Below, one piece after another: positions 1-8,444 of a DNA stretch of 64,000 bases. A program made the translations under genes and the position numbers. This stretch comes from Isosphaeraceae bacterium (GTDB lineage: Bacteria > Planctomycetota > Planctomycetia > Isosphaerales > Isosphaeraceae): positions 1 to 64,000 of the forward strand of contig JAJPJC010000144.1 in NCBI GenBank assembly GCA_021324445.1, in the 5' to 3' direction. The notes below the pieces were generated by a model, which was given only the letters and a program-made list of their open reading frames with translations, was not told where the DNA came from and made no database searches. Position 1 is the stretch's first letter. Each line of letters starts with the position of its first letter.

Positions 1-87
1 CGCACCACACTGTCCTGGGCGATCGAGCAAGCTACCAAGTGGGAGCGTCCTCATGAGGAAATCCTGGCTCATCTGGGATTAACCTGA
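1..87 (+). CDS. C-terminal end of an unidentified protein (partial)
   Basis: The first frame is open from base 1 to a TGA at 85-87 and gives 28 residues, including WAIEQATKWERPHEEILAHL, with no further domain visible. It runs in the same direction as the dCTP deaminase that follows almost at once, so the two may be co-transcribed. The family cannot be named from so short a tail. It may equally be a chance open frame, although its base composition resembles coding sequence. Confidence 0.4.
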   Translation, partial: RTTLSWAIEQATKWERPHEEILAHLGLT

Positions 88-148
88 ATTTGCAAAACTC
101 CAGTACCTATCTGATCGCGACATCCTTTGGGCTGTCGAGAAGGGCACG

Positions 149-727
149 TTGCTCATCCGGCCATCGTCGAAGATTGATCCCACCTCGATCGACTTGCACC
201 TCGATCGGGTCGAGGAGGTGCCGATCTGGGACACCGCGAAGCTCATCGAGCGGAACGCCGCCGCGGGAAACGATGAGCCGGAGGTTCATCTCGGGAGCTT
301 CCACTACGGCAGATTCTCAGAAGAATACCTCACCGCGCCGCCAGAGTATTCCCGTGAGGACAGGTCGGTCAAGGTTTGCCGGAGGGGCCCCCAGATCCTT
401 GTGCGTCCGGGCGGCTTCTTGCTGTGGCAGACCAAGGAAGTGGTTGGGACGCCCCTCGACAACGCCCAATACATCGGCTTCGTCGATGGGAAGAGCACCA
501 AGGCCCGAACTGGCATCATCGTCCATCTGACGGCACCGACGGTTCATGCGGGATGGGCAGGCAAGGTGGTCCTGGAAATCGCCAATTTAGGACCTCTGAC
601 CTTCGTGCTCCAAGAGGATGACGTCATCGCGCAACTTACGGTCGCGACCATCACCAGCATACCTCAGCAATCCCACCAACAGGCCGGGTCATTAACGCTG
701 GGACAAATCACTGTAAAGGGCAGATGA
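149..727 (+). CDS. dcd: dCTP deaminase (Dcd/dUTPase superfamily)
   Basis: Deaminates dCTP to dUTP in pyrimidine deoxynucleotide synthesis; cytosolic homotrimer in the family. The diagnostic core is present: DGKSTKARTG (phosphate-binding Ser/Arg loop), then IIVHLTAPTVHAGWAGKV and VVLEIAN with the catalytic Glu, then a C-terminal DDVIAQLTV strand. Length from TTG 149 is 192 residues, close to the family norm. Oddity: the same frame is open upstream to the TAA at 80-82 and encodes YLSDRDILWAVEKGTL, which matches the usual Dcd N-terminus (LSDRDI), yet there is no ATG, GTG or TTG in frame before 149. The true start is therefore unresolved: a non-standard codon, an upstream indel, or a truncated protein starting at 149. 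The family assignment is secure; the N-terminus is not. Confidence 0.85.
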   Translation: MLIRPSSKIDPTSIDLHLDRVEEVPIWDTAKLIERNAAAGNDEPEVHLGSFHYGRFSEEYLTAPPEYSREDRSVKVCRRGPQILVRPGGFLLWQTKEVVGTPLDNAQYIGFVDGKSTKARTGIIVHLTAPTVHAGWAGKVVLEIANLGPLTFVLQEDDVIAQLTVATITSIPQQSHQQAGSLTLGQITVKGR

Positions 728-741
728 CTCGTCGGCCGATC

Positions 742-2280
742 TCAGTCCTCTCCATCCGAAGCGTAAGCGATCGCGCCGTGGAAGACGTCGAACCACGGCG
801 GCCGCGGGGGACGATTGGCGCGGGCCCGGGCCTCGGCCTCGTTGTACCGCGCCTTGTTGTCCCGGACGGTCTCGACCGAGTCGAGGAAATACGCGGCGAT
901 CGGCTTGAGGCGCTGGCCCGTGGCGCGATCGAAGGCATAGAGCGCTTTCCCGTCCTCGATCACCCGCTTCAAGTCGGCGCCGGAGAACCCCTGGGTCGCG
1001 TCGACCAGGTCCGCCAGATCCCCGATCCGCAGCCCCGAGGGCAAGGCCGCGATCAATTGCTGGAGAATGGACCGGCGCGCCTCGTCATCGGGCAGTCGCA
1101 TCTCCAGCCAGAGCTCGACCCGCCCCGAGCGCACCAGGGCCGGCGGCAGGTTGCCCACATCCATCGCCGTCATCATCACGCAGACTCGCGCCGCGCTCTT
1201 GCTCTCCAGGCCATCGAGCATCGTCAGCAGATATCGGTAGAGACCGTGTTCCTGGCCGCTCTCGAAGATCACGTCGCTGTCGTCGATGAAAATGATTGAC
1301 GGGGCATTCTCCTTCGCTTCATGAAACACGCGATGGATCATCTGATAGAAATCCCGGGTCCCGGAGATGAACGTCCCGTCGATGAGGAAGAACTTCCCCT
1401 TGAGGCGATGGGCCAGCGCCCTGCCGACGGTCGTCTTGCCCGTGCCCGGCGGCCCGGCCAGCAGCACGCCCCGCTTGGGCTGGAGCTCCAGCTCCCTGGC
1501 CAGCTCGACGTGCTCCAGCGGGATCACGATGTTGGCCTCCAGGCTGCGGATCACGTCGTCGACCCCCTTCAGGTCATGGAGATCGACCTCGCTCACTTCA
1601 CCCAGCTCGACGTTGCTGGTCAGCCGCATCGTCTGGAGGTACTCGATGAAGCGATCGGTGGAGACCTCGGCGTCCTGGAACCACGCGCAGGCGCCGCGCA
1701 GTTGATGACCGTTGAGGTTGGGCGCAAACCGATGGATTCGCTCCACATCCAGTTCCCCGGCGCGCGCGGAGCCGAGGAACGACGTGCAGAGGTGCCGGTA
1801 GTCGTCGGGAGTGAACTTGGCGATCGCCACGGAGTAGCACCGCTGTGCCAGCGGTTCGGGCAGATTGCCGGCACCGCCGCAGATGAGCCGCTTGCCGGCC
1901 GCGGCGGCATACGTGGCCAGGGCCGTCATCGGGGCATTCAGGAGGCCCGGCCGGAAGTAGATGCCACCGCATCCGCCCATCACCGCGGCGGCCACCTGCA
2001 AGTCGTCCACGAACACGTGGTCGTGCTTGCGCAGCGCATCGAGGGCCAGGCCGTAACAGGACTCCTCCATCGCCAGCGGATGCCGCTTGTCGAGGGCTTC
2101 GACGAAATCCCGGAGCGTGATGAAGGCTCCGCCCACAACCGAGTGGAGGGCCTGCAAGACCGTGCTCCGGCCCCGGCCGGGCTTGGACCTCAGCTCGAAT
2201 ATGCTGCTGGCTCGCAAGGCCGCCATGAGCTTGTCGTACGCCGCGCGCTGCGATGGACTGAGCTGGGCTGGGCCGGTCAT
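742..2280 (-). CDS. AAA+ ATPase with degenerate N-terminal P-loop domain
   Basis: A 512-residue cytosolic ATPase. The C-terminal half is a classical AAA domain: Walker A GPPGTGKTT near residue 275, Walker B IIFIDDSD near 333, a sensor-1 region (MMTAMDVGNLPPALV), an arginine-finger region (RSGRVELWL), and an AAA lid (GFSGADLKRVIE). The N-terminal third has a second P-loop-like turn (KPGRGRST, about residue 33) and an acidic FVDDLQ strand near 90. It lacks the Walker Lys, so it looks like a decayed ATPase domain. The start at 2280 was chosen because AAGGGAG precedes it by about 6 bases; the frame is open further upstream but only across repeat sequence. Substrate or partner is unknown. FtsH/CDC48-like remodelling is the general family role. 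Confidence 0.8.
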   Translation of the reverse strand: MTGPAQLSPSQRAAYDKLMAALRASSIFELRSKPGRGRSTVLQALHSVVGGAFITLRDFVEALDKRHPLAMEESCYGLALDALRKHDHVFVDDLQVAAAVMGGCGGIYFRPGLLNAPMTALATYAAAAGKRLICGGAGNLPEPLAQRCYSVAIAKFTPDDYRHLCTSFLGSARAGELDVERIHRFAPNLNGHQLRGACAWFQDAEVSTDRFIEYLQTMRLTSNVELGEVSEVDLHDLKGVDDVIRSLEANIVIPLEHVELARELELQPKRGVLLAGPPGTGKTTVGRALAHRLKGKFFLIDGTFISGTRDFYQMIHRVFHEAKENAPSIIFIDDSDVIFESGQEHGLYRYLLTMLDGLESKSAARVCVMMTAMDVGNLPPALVRSGRVELWLEMRLPDDEARRSILQQLIAALPSGLRIGDLADLVDATQGFSGADLKRVIEDGKALYAFDRATGQRLKPIAAYFLDSVETVRDNKARYNEAEARARANRPPRPPWFDVFHGAIAYASDGED

Positions 2281-2370
2281 GAGACTCCCTTGCGTTCGAG
2301 GTCGTTCCAGACGATCAGGTATTCCAGAGCGCAACGTCTGTCCGGTAGTATACCGGTCCTCCGCTCGGGA

Positions 2371-2472
2371 AAGTAGGGCCGGCTCGGCCGGCCGGACACC
2401 CATGGGATGTCGACCGCAGAGCACCAGTGACGACTTCCCGGCCGATTCCGGCCGGCACAGCCGGCCCTACTT
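2371..2472. repeat. Intergenic inverted repeat (GTAGGGCCGGC type)
   Basis: Left arm 2371-2396 and right arm 2446-2472 are near-perfect inverted copies that begin or end with AAGTAGGGCCGGC, separated by about 50 bases. The element lies between the AAA ATPase and the mannosidase. The right arm overlaps the end of the mannosidase and supplies its TAG stop codon (2467-2469). It resembles small MITE/REP-like elements of planctomycete genomes and could also fold as a transcript hairpin. Confidence 0.75.
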
Positions 2473-5064
2473 CTCGAGTTGCAGGCGGATCGTCTGGATC
2501 TGGAAGGGGTGAAGGTCGAAGGATACGGCACCATCGACCACAAGGTCGACACCCGGGTCTTCCAGCAGGTTCACGGCTCGCGCTGAGGTCACCTTGGGCC
2601 GCAGCTTGACCTTGACTCCCGCCGCGGGCTGACCGGCGGCTTCGTAAACCCTCAACACGACCGCTCCGTCGCGCGCGGGCTGGAGAGCGGAGACGACGAC
2701 GTTGGCGTGGGAGACGTCGAGCAGTCCCCACCGCTTCGGCAGGGGACCGGCCTGGGGGAGCACCTTGCGGCAGAGCAGCGGGTGGTTGAACTCCCAGCCG
2801 TCGCGGAAGATGCCCGCCGCGCGCCAGTCGCCGGCGTGGGGGACCAGCGCGTACCGCATCGTTCGTTCCTGGCCGAGCTGGAAGCCGGAGTCCGACGACA
2901 TACCCGGCTCGTAGCCGCCCCCGAACCCATACGCGCCCAGGGTGTGCGCGCGGAGCAGCGAGACCATCATCGTCCCGTCGGTGGTGAGGTTGCCGGGCAG
3001 GCCGACGTTGAGCACGGCCAAGCCTCTTCGACCGTCGCCGTAGTCCGCCCAGTTCTGCGCGGGAAATTCGATTGCGCCGGGCCGCTCGATCGCGCCGAAG
3101 GGGATCTCGTGCGTCGTCTTCCCCCCCGCGATCGTGGTCGGGAACAGGACCTGGTAGCGGACGAACTTCTCGTTGTTGATCAGCCGCGTCGTGATCTCGA
3201 TCCGGCGCAGCTCCCGGTAGAGGCGGACAGTCGTGGCGAACCGGCCGGAGCCGAAGGGACGCGCGACCCGGAGCTCAGAGAGGACCGGCCCGGTGCGGAT
3301 TGTCCCCGACTCACCCTTCCCCTCGTCGCTGAAGACGGCCTCGCCCCGCTTCGGCACCGGCTGGCGGCTGGTCATCGCAATCCGGCTGCCGCCGTCGAGC
3401 CCTCGGTAGAGCTCCCACAGGTCGCCCCGGTCCGTCTGCCGGGCCACGACGTTGCCGCGGCCGGCGAGCACCTCCCAATCGCCCGGCTTGACCCGCAGGC
3501 CGGTGATCGCCCCGGTCGCCCGATCCAGGCTGACGCGAGAGAGGTCGTTCTGAAAGACGATGCCGGTCGTGGCCGGATCGCCGGGACCGGCCGGGTCTGT
3601 CCGGCGGCGGCTCGGGGCGACGTGATAGGTGTTATACCCCAGCGCGGGGACATCGCGGGCCACGAACGCGATCCGTGCTGTCTTCAAGCCGCCGTCGTCG
3701 AAACGGGATGCCTCGAGGATCTGGGCCGCTACGGTCTCACCATCGGGTCCGGTGACGTCCACCTCGCCAATCCCTCCCTCGGCGAATCCGAGCTCGACCT
3801 CGGCGATGTCCGAGCGAGCCCAGCCCAGGGGATTGAAGACGACGACGGGCGTCCCCGGTCCCCGGGTATCGATCCGATCGGCCAGCACGCCCCACTTCGA
3901 ATCGATGACTTCATCCGACCGGCGGAGGGCGTACTCGTAGCTCCGGATCGTGTCCTCATGGACATGGTCGGTCATGACGCCCGAGGCCAGGTCGTGGGTC
4001 TGGTTGAAGAGCACGGGCTCCCAGATGCCCAGGATCGCGTCGACGTCGGCCGGCGACCCCTGCCAGGCCGCGATTGCGCTCAGTTTCTCCGCGGTGAGCA
4101 ACTGCCGCTCCATTCGCCTCATCCAGTCCTTCAACTCGATCCGGCTGCTGTAAATGCCCTGGAAGATGGGGTTCAGCTCCCCCTTGAAGACGGGCCGGTT
4201 GGCGCGGTGGGCGACGACCGCTTCGTAATCAGCCGGCACGGCCAGTTTGATCGCGAAGGGAGCCTTGGCGTCGCGGTTGAACGCCTCGACGTTGGGCACG
4301 AGGTGCTCCTCGGGCGCGGAGACATCCGCCCCCGAGAGACCCACGCGGTCGGCCAGCCCCCGGCTGTTGGGCGTCAGGTGCTGGAACCGTGCCTGCGCGA
4401 AGGTCCGGAACTTCGCCGGATCCTTCGGGGTCGGATAAAGGAGTCCATAGCCGTGGGGCAGCCAGAACGCGGGGATCCGCGTGCCGTCGATCCCTTCCCA
4501 GAGGAACTCGGCGGGGAAGTCCTGCCGGGGCACGCCGCGGAAGAACCAGAAGGTCTTGAAGCCCCCGAGCGCCAGCAGTTGCGGCAACTGGGCATGGTGC
4601 CCGAACGTGTCCAGCAGCCAACCCGTCGTCACGTCGACGCCGAGCTTCCGGCGATAATACCCCTTGCCGTACTGGATCTGGCGGATGAAGGTCTCCCCGC
4701 CGGGCATGTTGTCATCGGGCATGACGTCCAGGGCGCCGACCAGCTGGAGCCGCCCCTCGGCGAGGAACCGCCGGAACGCCGCCTCCTCGGCCGGGTACCG
4801 CTCCAGGAACGGCTTGACGTAGGCCACCTGGTCGAGGGTGAACTTGAAGCCCGGCTGTTCCTTCAGCAGCCGCATCGCCTCGAGGATGTTGGGCAGGCCC
4901 ATGTCGAGGTATTCCGCGCGGGTCTTGAAGACCGCCCCTTCCCAGTGGGTGTGGGGGATGACCCAGAAGGTCTCCTTGGGCGCGGGTTTCGGCTCGTCGG
5001 CCACGACCGAAACCGCGAGGAGCAGATGGGAACAGGCGACGATCCAACACGGTCGAAGGCTCAT
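2467..5064 (-). CDS. Secreted glycoside hydrolase family 38 (alpha-mannosidase-like)
   Basis: An 865-residue glycosidase with a signal peptide (MSLRPCWIVACSHLLLAVSVVA). The GH38 catalytic domain follows: the metal-binding motif HTHWEG near residue 34, a variant of the HTHWDREW type, and LLDTFGHHAQLPQLL near 150 carrying the nucleophile Asp and Zn ligands. The long beta-sandwich C-terminal part typical of GH38 reaches the end. Likely hydrolyses alpha-mannosides in the periplasm or outside the cell. ATG 5064 was chosen over an upstream start because of GGCGGAGGGA 5 bases ahead and the signal peptide. It lies 25 bases after the stop of the secreted protein at 5090-7204, so the pair is probably one operon. 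The stop codon is contributed by the inverted repeat at 2371-2472. Confidence 0.85.
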   Translation of the reverse strand: MSLRPCWIVACSHLLLAVSVVADEPKPAPKETFWVIPHTHWEGAVFKTRAEYLDMGLPNILEAMRLLKEQPGFKFTLDQVAYVKPFLERYPAEEAAFRRFLAEGRLQLVGALDVMPDDNMPGGETFIRQIQYGKGYYRRKLGVDVTTGWLLDTFGHHAQLPQLLALGGFKTFWFFRGVPRQDFPAEFLWEGIDGTRIPAFWLPHGYGLLYPTPKDPAKFRTFAQARFQHLTPNSRGLADRVGLSGADVSAPEEHLVPNVEAFNRDAKAPFAIKLAVPADYEAVVAHRANRPVFKGELNPIFQGIYSSRIELKDWMRRMERQLLTAEKLSAIAAWQGSPADVDAILGIWEPVLFNQTHDLASGVMTDHVHEDTIRSYEYALRRSDEVIDSKWGVLADRIDTRGPGTPVVVFNPLGWARSDIAEVELGFAEGGIGEVDVTGPDGETVAAQILEASRFDDGGLKTARIAFVARDVPALGYNTYHVAPSRRRTDPAGPGDPATTGIVFQNDLSRVSLDRATGAITGLRVKPGDWEVLAGRGNVVARQTDRGDLWELYRGLDGGSRIAMTSRQPVPKRGEAVFSDEGKGESGTIRTGPVLSELRVARPFGSGRFATTVRLYRELRRIEITTRLINNEKFVRYQVLFPTTIAGGKTTHEIPFGAIERPGAIEFPAQNWADYGDGRRGLAVLNVGLPGNLTTDGTMMVSLLRAHTLGAYGFGGGYEPGMSSDSGFQLGQERTMRYALVPHAGDWRAAGIFRDGWEFNHPLLCRKVLPQAGPLPKRWGLLDVSHANVVVSALQPARDGAVVLRVYEAAGQPAAGVKVKLRPKVTSARAVNLLEDPGVDLVVDGAVSFDLHPFQIQTIRLQLEK

Positions 5065-5089
5065 GGAACTCCCTCCGCCCGGCTTCGGT

Positions 5090-7204
5090 TTACTCTTGAG
5101 TTGGGCCGGTCGCCGCACCAAACGTCAGGTGCAGGTCGATCGGCGTCGCGATTGTGGCGTCGAGCCAGAGGGTCCGGCCGTCCCAGGCGTAGCGGGCCCT
5201 TTCGAGCGGGCGTCCTCCCAGCATAACCCGGAGCTCACCGGGCGGAGCACCCTCGAATTCGAAGACCGGATTCACGCACGGTGGACCGGGCTTGATCGTG
5301 ATCACGACCGCGCGGCTCTCGGCGGTGAGCCGGATGGCCCGCCGCTCGGGGACATACGCGTCGAAGCCGAGCCGCGCACCCCGGACCTCCAGCGCCGGCG
5401 GCGTCGCGAAGCTCGTCGCCCATTCGAGCAGGCGGCGATCCGATGCATCGGTCATGCCGATCAGCCAGACCCACTCCCGTACGCTCATCAGCCGCGACCG
5501 GCCCCGGGTGTCCAGGGTCACCAGGTTGGCCGTTCGCAGCGGCGTCGGCCGGCTGCCGGCCCAGCTCATGACGCTGTTGTGGCAGGGTGTCCAGGCGATC
5601 CGATCGTCGATCTTCCAGCCGGTCGAGTTGCCCCGCGCCAGGGGCCAGTGGCTCCCCCAGTAGCACGGAGTGACCATCTCGCCCTGGTCGAAGAAGGGAC
5701 CGAACACCACCGGAGGCAAGACCGTCAGGTTCGGGTTGAAAGAGACGGCGGCGAGCTGTTCCTCCTTGTTGAGCCGCAGGCGATAGATTGCCGAGACATC
5801 GGCTGAATTGGGCTTCCTGGCCGGATGGCTTACGGGGTTCGGAAAGCGGAAGGCGTGCTTCCGCCCATCCAGGAACAGGGCGTCGACCGGGTCGTCCGGC
5901 AGCACGGCGAAGGGATACGCACCCTGCGGTGTGAGGATGATGAACTCGCTCAGCTCGTAGTCGTTCTTGGGGTCGGCCTTGAGGTTCACGACCCTCGTCC
6001 CGAAGCCGTCCGCATAGAAGTAATAGTCTTCGACCGCCGCGTCGCCCCAGACCTTGTAATGGAAGTCGGTGGACTGGTAGGTCCAGCGGACGTGGACCCG
6101 CGCCGCGGTCGACTCGATGATCTCGACCCGCCCGTAGCGCAGCTCCTTGTCCATCAGCGGCTCGACGCAGTCCACGGCCCCACCGGGCTGTGAGATCATC
6201 TCGGCCCACTCGTAGCACGCGCCGGTGTTGTGTCGGCCGGCCCAGAACGGGATGTAGCTGGACCCGCGCCAGAAGACAAACCGCGCCCCGTTCGGCAGCC
6301 AGACGACGACATCCTTCAGCTTGGGATCCCACGCCCCCTCGTAAGGCACGGTGGAGAACGTTCCGGTCCTGGGATCGCGGACCGAGATCGGGGCGTCGTA
6401 CCGGAGCCGCTCGTAACTGGCACCGAACCGTGGCCGCTGCGGCGGTCCCGGAACGAGCATGACCGGGATGGCCTTGCTCCACAACGGATGGCCGTCGCCG
6501 TCGTCGATCGCGACGGTCAAGGTATCCCGGTCCCGGTCTGGAGGAGGGGCGGGGAGCTTCAGTCGGAGCCGGTCCGTACGACCCGCACGGAGCGGAATCG
6601 GCGTCGTCGCGCCCGGAGCCCGAGCGGAGGCGTAATGGGCCGTGAGGCGGGCTCGCGGGAGATCGCGCACCCGGCTGATCGCCGCGACCTCGACCGTCGC
6701 GGATTGACCCGGCCCCAGGAGCAGCCAGCCCGTTGGGACCAGGATCGTCCCCAGATCGACGGGGTTGACCACCCGGTCCGGCCGGGCGATCGCGTCGGCC
6801 TCGAACTCTGGGACCTTGACCTCCTGCCGGAGCACCGGAACGCGCTCACCGCCAGCAGCGGCGAACCACCACAAAAGGAGCTCATCCGCGGACGCCGGCA
6901 ACTCCAGTCGGGCGGTATAGGGAGGCTTCTCCGGGAACTTCACGGCCACGGTCTTGACAGTCTTCCCGTTCCGAACGGCTGAGAGGAAATGAGGCACCTC
7001 GAGCACGGGACGCTGGCCGGCCTCCACAACCACCATGATCGGACGCCCGACCCGATCCAGGCCGAACGGCGGGCGCCAGGGGTGGCCGCCCTCGACGCGA
7101 ACCTGAAGACCCGGTCCGCTCTTGCTCGCTCCGGTCAGGATCGCGGCCAAACCGGCCAGGATCAGCCCGACAGCCTTCTTCCGCACCGCCATCGCCTGGC
7201 TCAT
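5090..7204 (-). CDS. Secreted protein of unknown function, partner of GH38
   Basis: A 704-residue protein with an N-terminal hydrophobic export signal (KAVGLILAGLAAILTG). It is rich in Trp, Tyr and Pro and beta-rich in appearance, with segments such as FVFWRGSSYIPFWAGRHN and WIDD-like aromatic patches in the middle. No catalytic motif was recognised. ATG 7204 is preceded by GAGGAGGAG. It sits first in a two-gene operon with the GH38 enzyme, which suggests a role in binding or processing a carbohydrate, but this is inferred only from position. It could be a polysaccharide-degrading enzyme of a family I do not recognise. Confidence 0.7.
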   Translation of the reverse strand: MSQAMAVRKKAVGLILAGLAAILTGASKSGPGLQVRVEGGHPWRPPFGLDRVGRPIMVVVEAGQRPVLEVPHFLSAVRNGKTVKTVAVKFPEKPPYTARLELPASADELLLWWFAAAGGERVPVLRQEVKVPEFEADAIARPDRVVNPVDLGTILVPTGWLLLGPGQSATVEVAAISRVRDLPRARLTAHYASARAPGATTPIPLRAGRTDRLRLKLPAPPPDRDRDTLTVAIDDGDGHPLWSKAIPVMLVPGPPQRPRFGASYERLRYDAPISVRDPRTGTFSTVPYEGAWDPKLKDVVVWLPNGARFVFWRGSSYIPFWAGRHNTGACYEWAEMISQPGGAVDCVEPLMDKELRYGRVEIIESTAARVHVRWTYQSTDFHYKVWGDAAVEDYYFYADGFGTRVVNLKADPKNDYELSEFIILTPQGAYPFAVLPDDPVDALFLDGRKHAFRFPNPVSHPARKPNSADVSAIYRLRLNKEEQLAAVSFNPNLTVLPPVVFGPFFDQGEMVTPCYWGSHWPLARGNSTGWKIDDRIAWTPCHNSVMSWAGSRPTPLRTANLVTLDTRGRSRLMSVREWVWLIGMTDASDRRLLEWATSFATPPALEVRGARLGFDAYVPERRAIRLTAESRAVVITIKPGPPCVNPVFEFEGAPPGELRVMLGGRPLERARYAWDGRTLWLDATIATPIDLHLTFGAATGPTQE

Positions 7205-7239
7205 GGAGTCTCCTCCTCGGCCCGACTCGTCAAGAGGAA

Positions 7240-7356
7240 GATTTAACCACGAAATACACGAAAGTCACGAAATTAAGTTATCATAGTATTTTTTTCCTTT
7301 TAAATTCTAATTAATATTCTATTTTTCGTGCCTTTAGTGTATTTCGTGGTTAAATC
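7240..7356. repeat. AT-rich inverted repeat (TTAACCACGAAA type), copy 1
   Basis: The arms 7240-7272 and 7321-7356 are imperfect inverted copies starting GATTTAACCACGAAA, around an A/T-only centre. This is strikingly AT-rich against the GC-rich background. It is the same family as the element at 45661-45780. It lies between the secreted protein and the E1 beta gene, and the intergenic space 7205-7403 holds no other feature I can support. Confidence 0.8.
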
Positions 7357-7403
7357 TCCGTTCCAGATTCTCATTTCTGGGCCGTTGCGGCCGCGGCCGG
7401 ATT

Positions 7404-8420
7404 TCACGTGCTCATGACCGCCCGCGCAGCGGCGATGATCCGTGGTGGGTCGGGCCGATAGGCATTCTCCAGGATCGGGCTGAAGGGGACGGGCACATCG
7501 GCCGACGCGACCCGGACGACCGGGGTCAGCAGGCTCTCGCCGAATCGCTCCATGATCCCGGCCGCGATCTCGGCGCCAACGCCGCCGGTCTTGGGCCCTT
7601 CCTCGACGATGACGACGCGCCCCGTTTTCTGGACCGACTCGCCGATCGTCTCGTAGTCGATGGGTGCGAGGCTGCGCACGTCGATCACCTCGGCGTCGAT
7701 CCCCTCGGGTGCAAGCTGCTCCGCGGCCTGGGCGGCGAAGTGGCTCATCAAGAGCCAGGCGAGGATGGTCACGTCGGTTCCCGGGCGGCGGATCGCCGCG
7801 CGATCGAGCGGGACGGTGTAATCGCCCTCGGGGATATCGCTGGTCGCATCGATGGACCCCGGTTCCCGCCGGGCGCCGGTCGAGCCATAGAGCAGCTTGT
7901 GCTCGAAGATCAGCAGCGGGTTCTCGTCCCGGACCGCCGACTTGAGGATGCCCTTGGCGTCGTAGGCGTTGGCGACCGCCACGACCTTGATCCCCGGCAC
8001 GCCGGTGAAGAACCGCTCGAGGTTCTGCGCGTGCTGGGCGCCGCGCCCGGTGGCGCCGACCGGGGCGCGCATCACCATCGGCACCGTGATCGTGCCGCCA
8101 GACATGTAGCGCAGCTTGGCGGCGTTGTTGACGATCTGGTCCATGGCCAGGAAGAGGAAGTCGCCGTACTGGACATCCACGATCGGCCGCATCCCCAGGA
8201 TCGCCGCCCCGACGGCCGCGCCGAAGAACCCCAGCTCGGCGATCGGCGTATTCAGCATCCGGTCGGGGAACTCTTGCTCCAGGCCCAGCGTCACCGTGAA
8301 CGCGCCGCCCCAGCCGCCGGGGACGGCGATGTCTTCACCCATGCAGAAGACGGCCGGATCGCGCCGCATCTCCTCGGCGATCCCCTCGCGCAACGCTTCA
8401 GCAATGCTGAGCCGCTTCAT
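7404..8420 (-). CDS. 2-oxoacid dehydrogenase E1 component, beta subunit
   Basis: A 338-residue subunit of the thiamine-diphosphate-dependent E1 of the pyruvate, acetoin or branched-chain 2-oxoacid dehydrogenase type. Motifs seen: EALREGIAEEMRRDP, the MGEDIAVPGG segment, NTPIAELGFFGAAVGAA, and the transketolase C-terminal domain VIVEEGPKTGG. E1 beta normally pairs with E1 alpha (which binds ThDP) and with E2/E3, but none of these is in the window. ATG 8420 follows GGAG by 5 bases; an in-frame GTG lies at 8423. It is the last gene of the minus-strand arm of the amine locus, 24 bases after the aminotransferase. It may act on the 2-oxoacid products of that enzyme (inference). The exact substrate cannot be told. 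Confidence 0.85.
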   Translation of the reverse strand: MKRLSIAEALREGIAEEMRRDPAVFCMGEDIAVPGGWGGAFTVTLGLEQEFPDRMLNTPIAELGFFGAAVGAAILGMRPIVDVQYGDFLFLAMDQIVNNAAKLRYMSGGTITVPMVMRAPVGATGRGAQHAQNLERFFTGVPGIKVVAVANAYDAKGILKSAVRDENPLLIFEHKLLYGSTGARREPGSIDATSDIPEGDYTVPLDRAAIRRPGTDVTILAWLLMSHFAAQAAEQLAPEGIDAEVIDVRSLAPIDYETIGESVQKTGRVVIVEEGPKTGGVGAEIAAGIMERFGESLLTPVVRVASADVPVPFSPILENAYRPDPPRIIAAARAVMST

Positions 8421-8444
8421 CACCGCTCCGGATTCCCAGGTTGT

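Noticed and set aside
2707-5226. Long open frame of about 839 codons on the plus strand opposite the mannosidase
   Set aside because: It is an exact antisense of a clear GH38 gene. High GC at third codon positions keeps the opposite strand free of stops. No domain is seen and the composition is Arg/Asp/Gly heavy.
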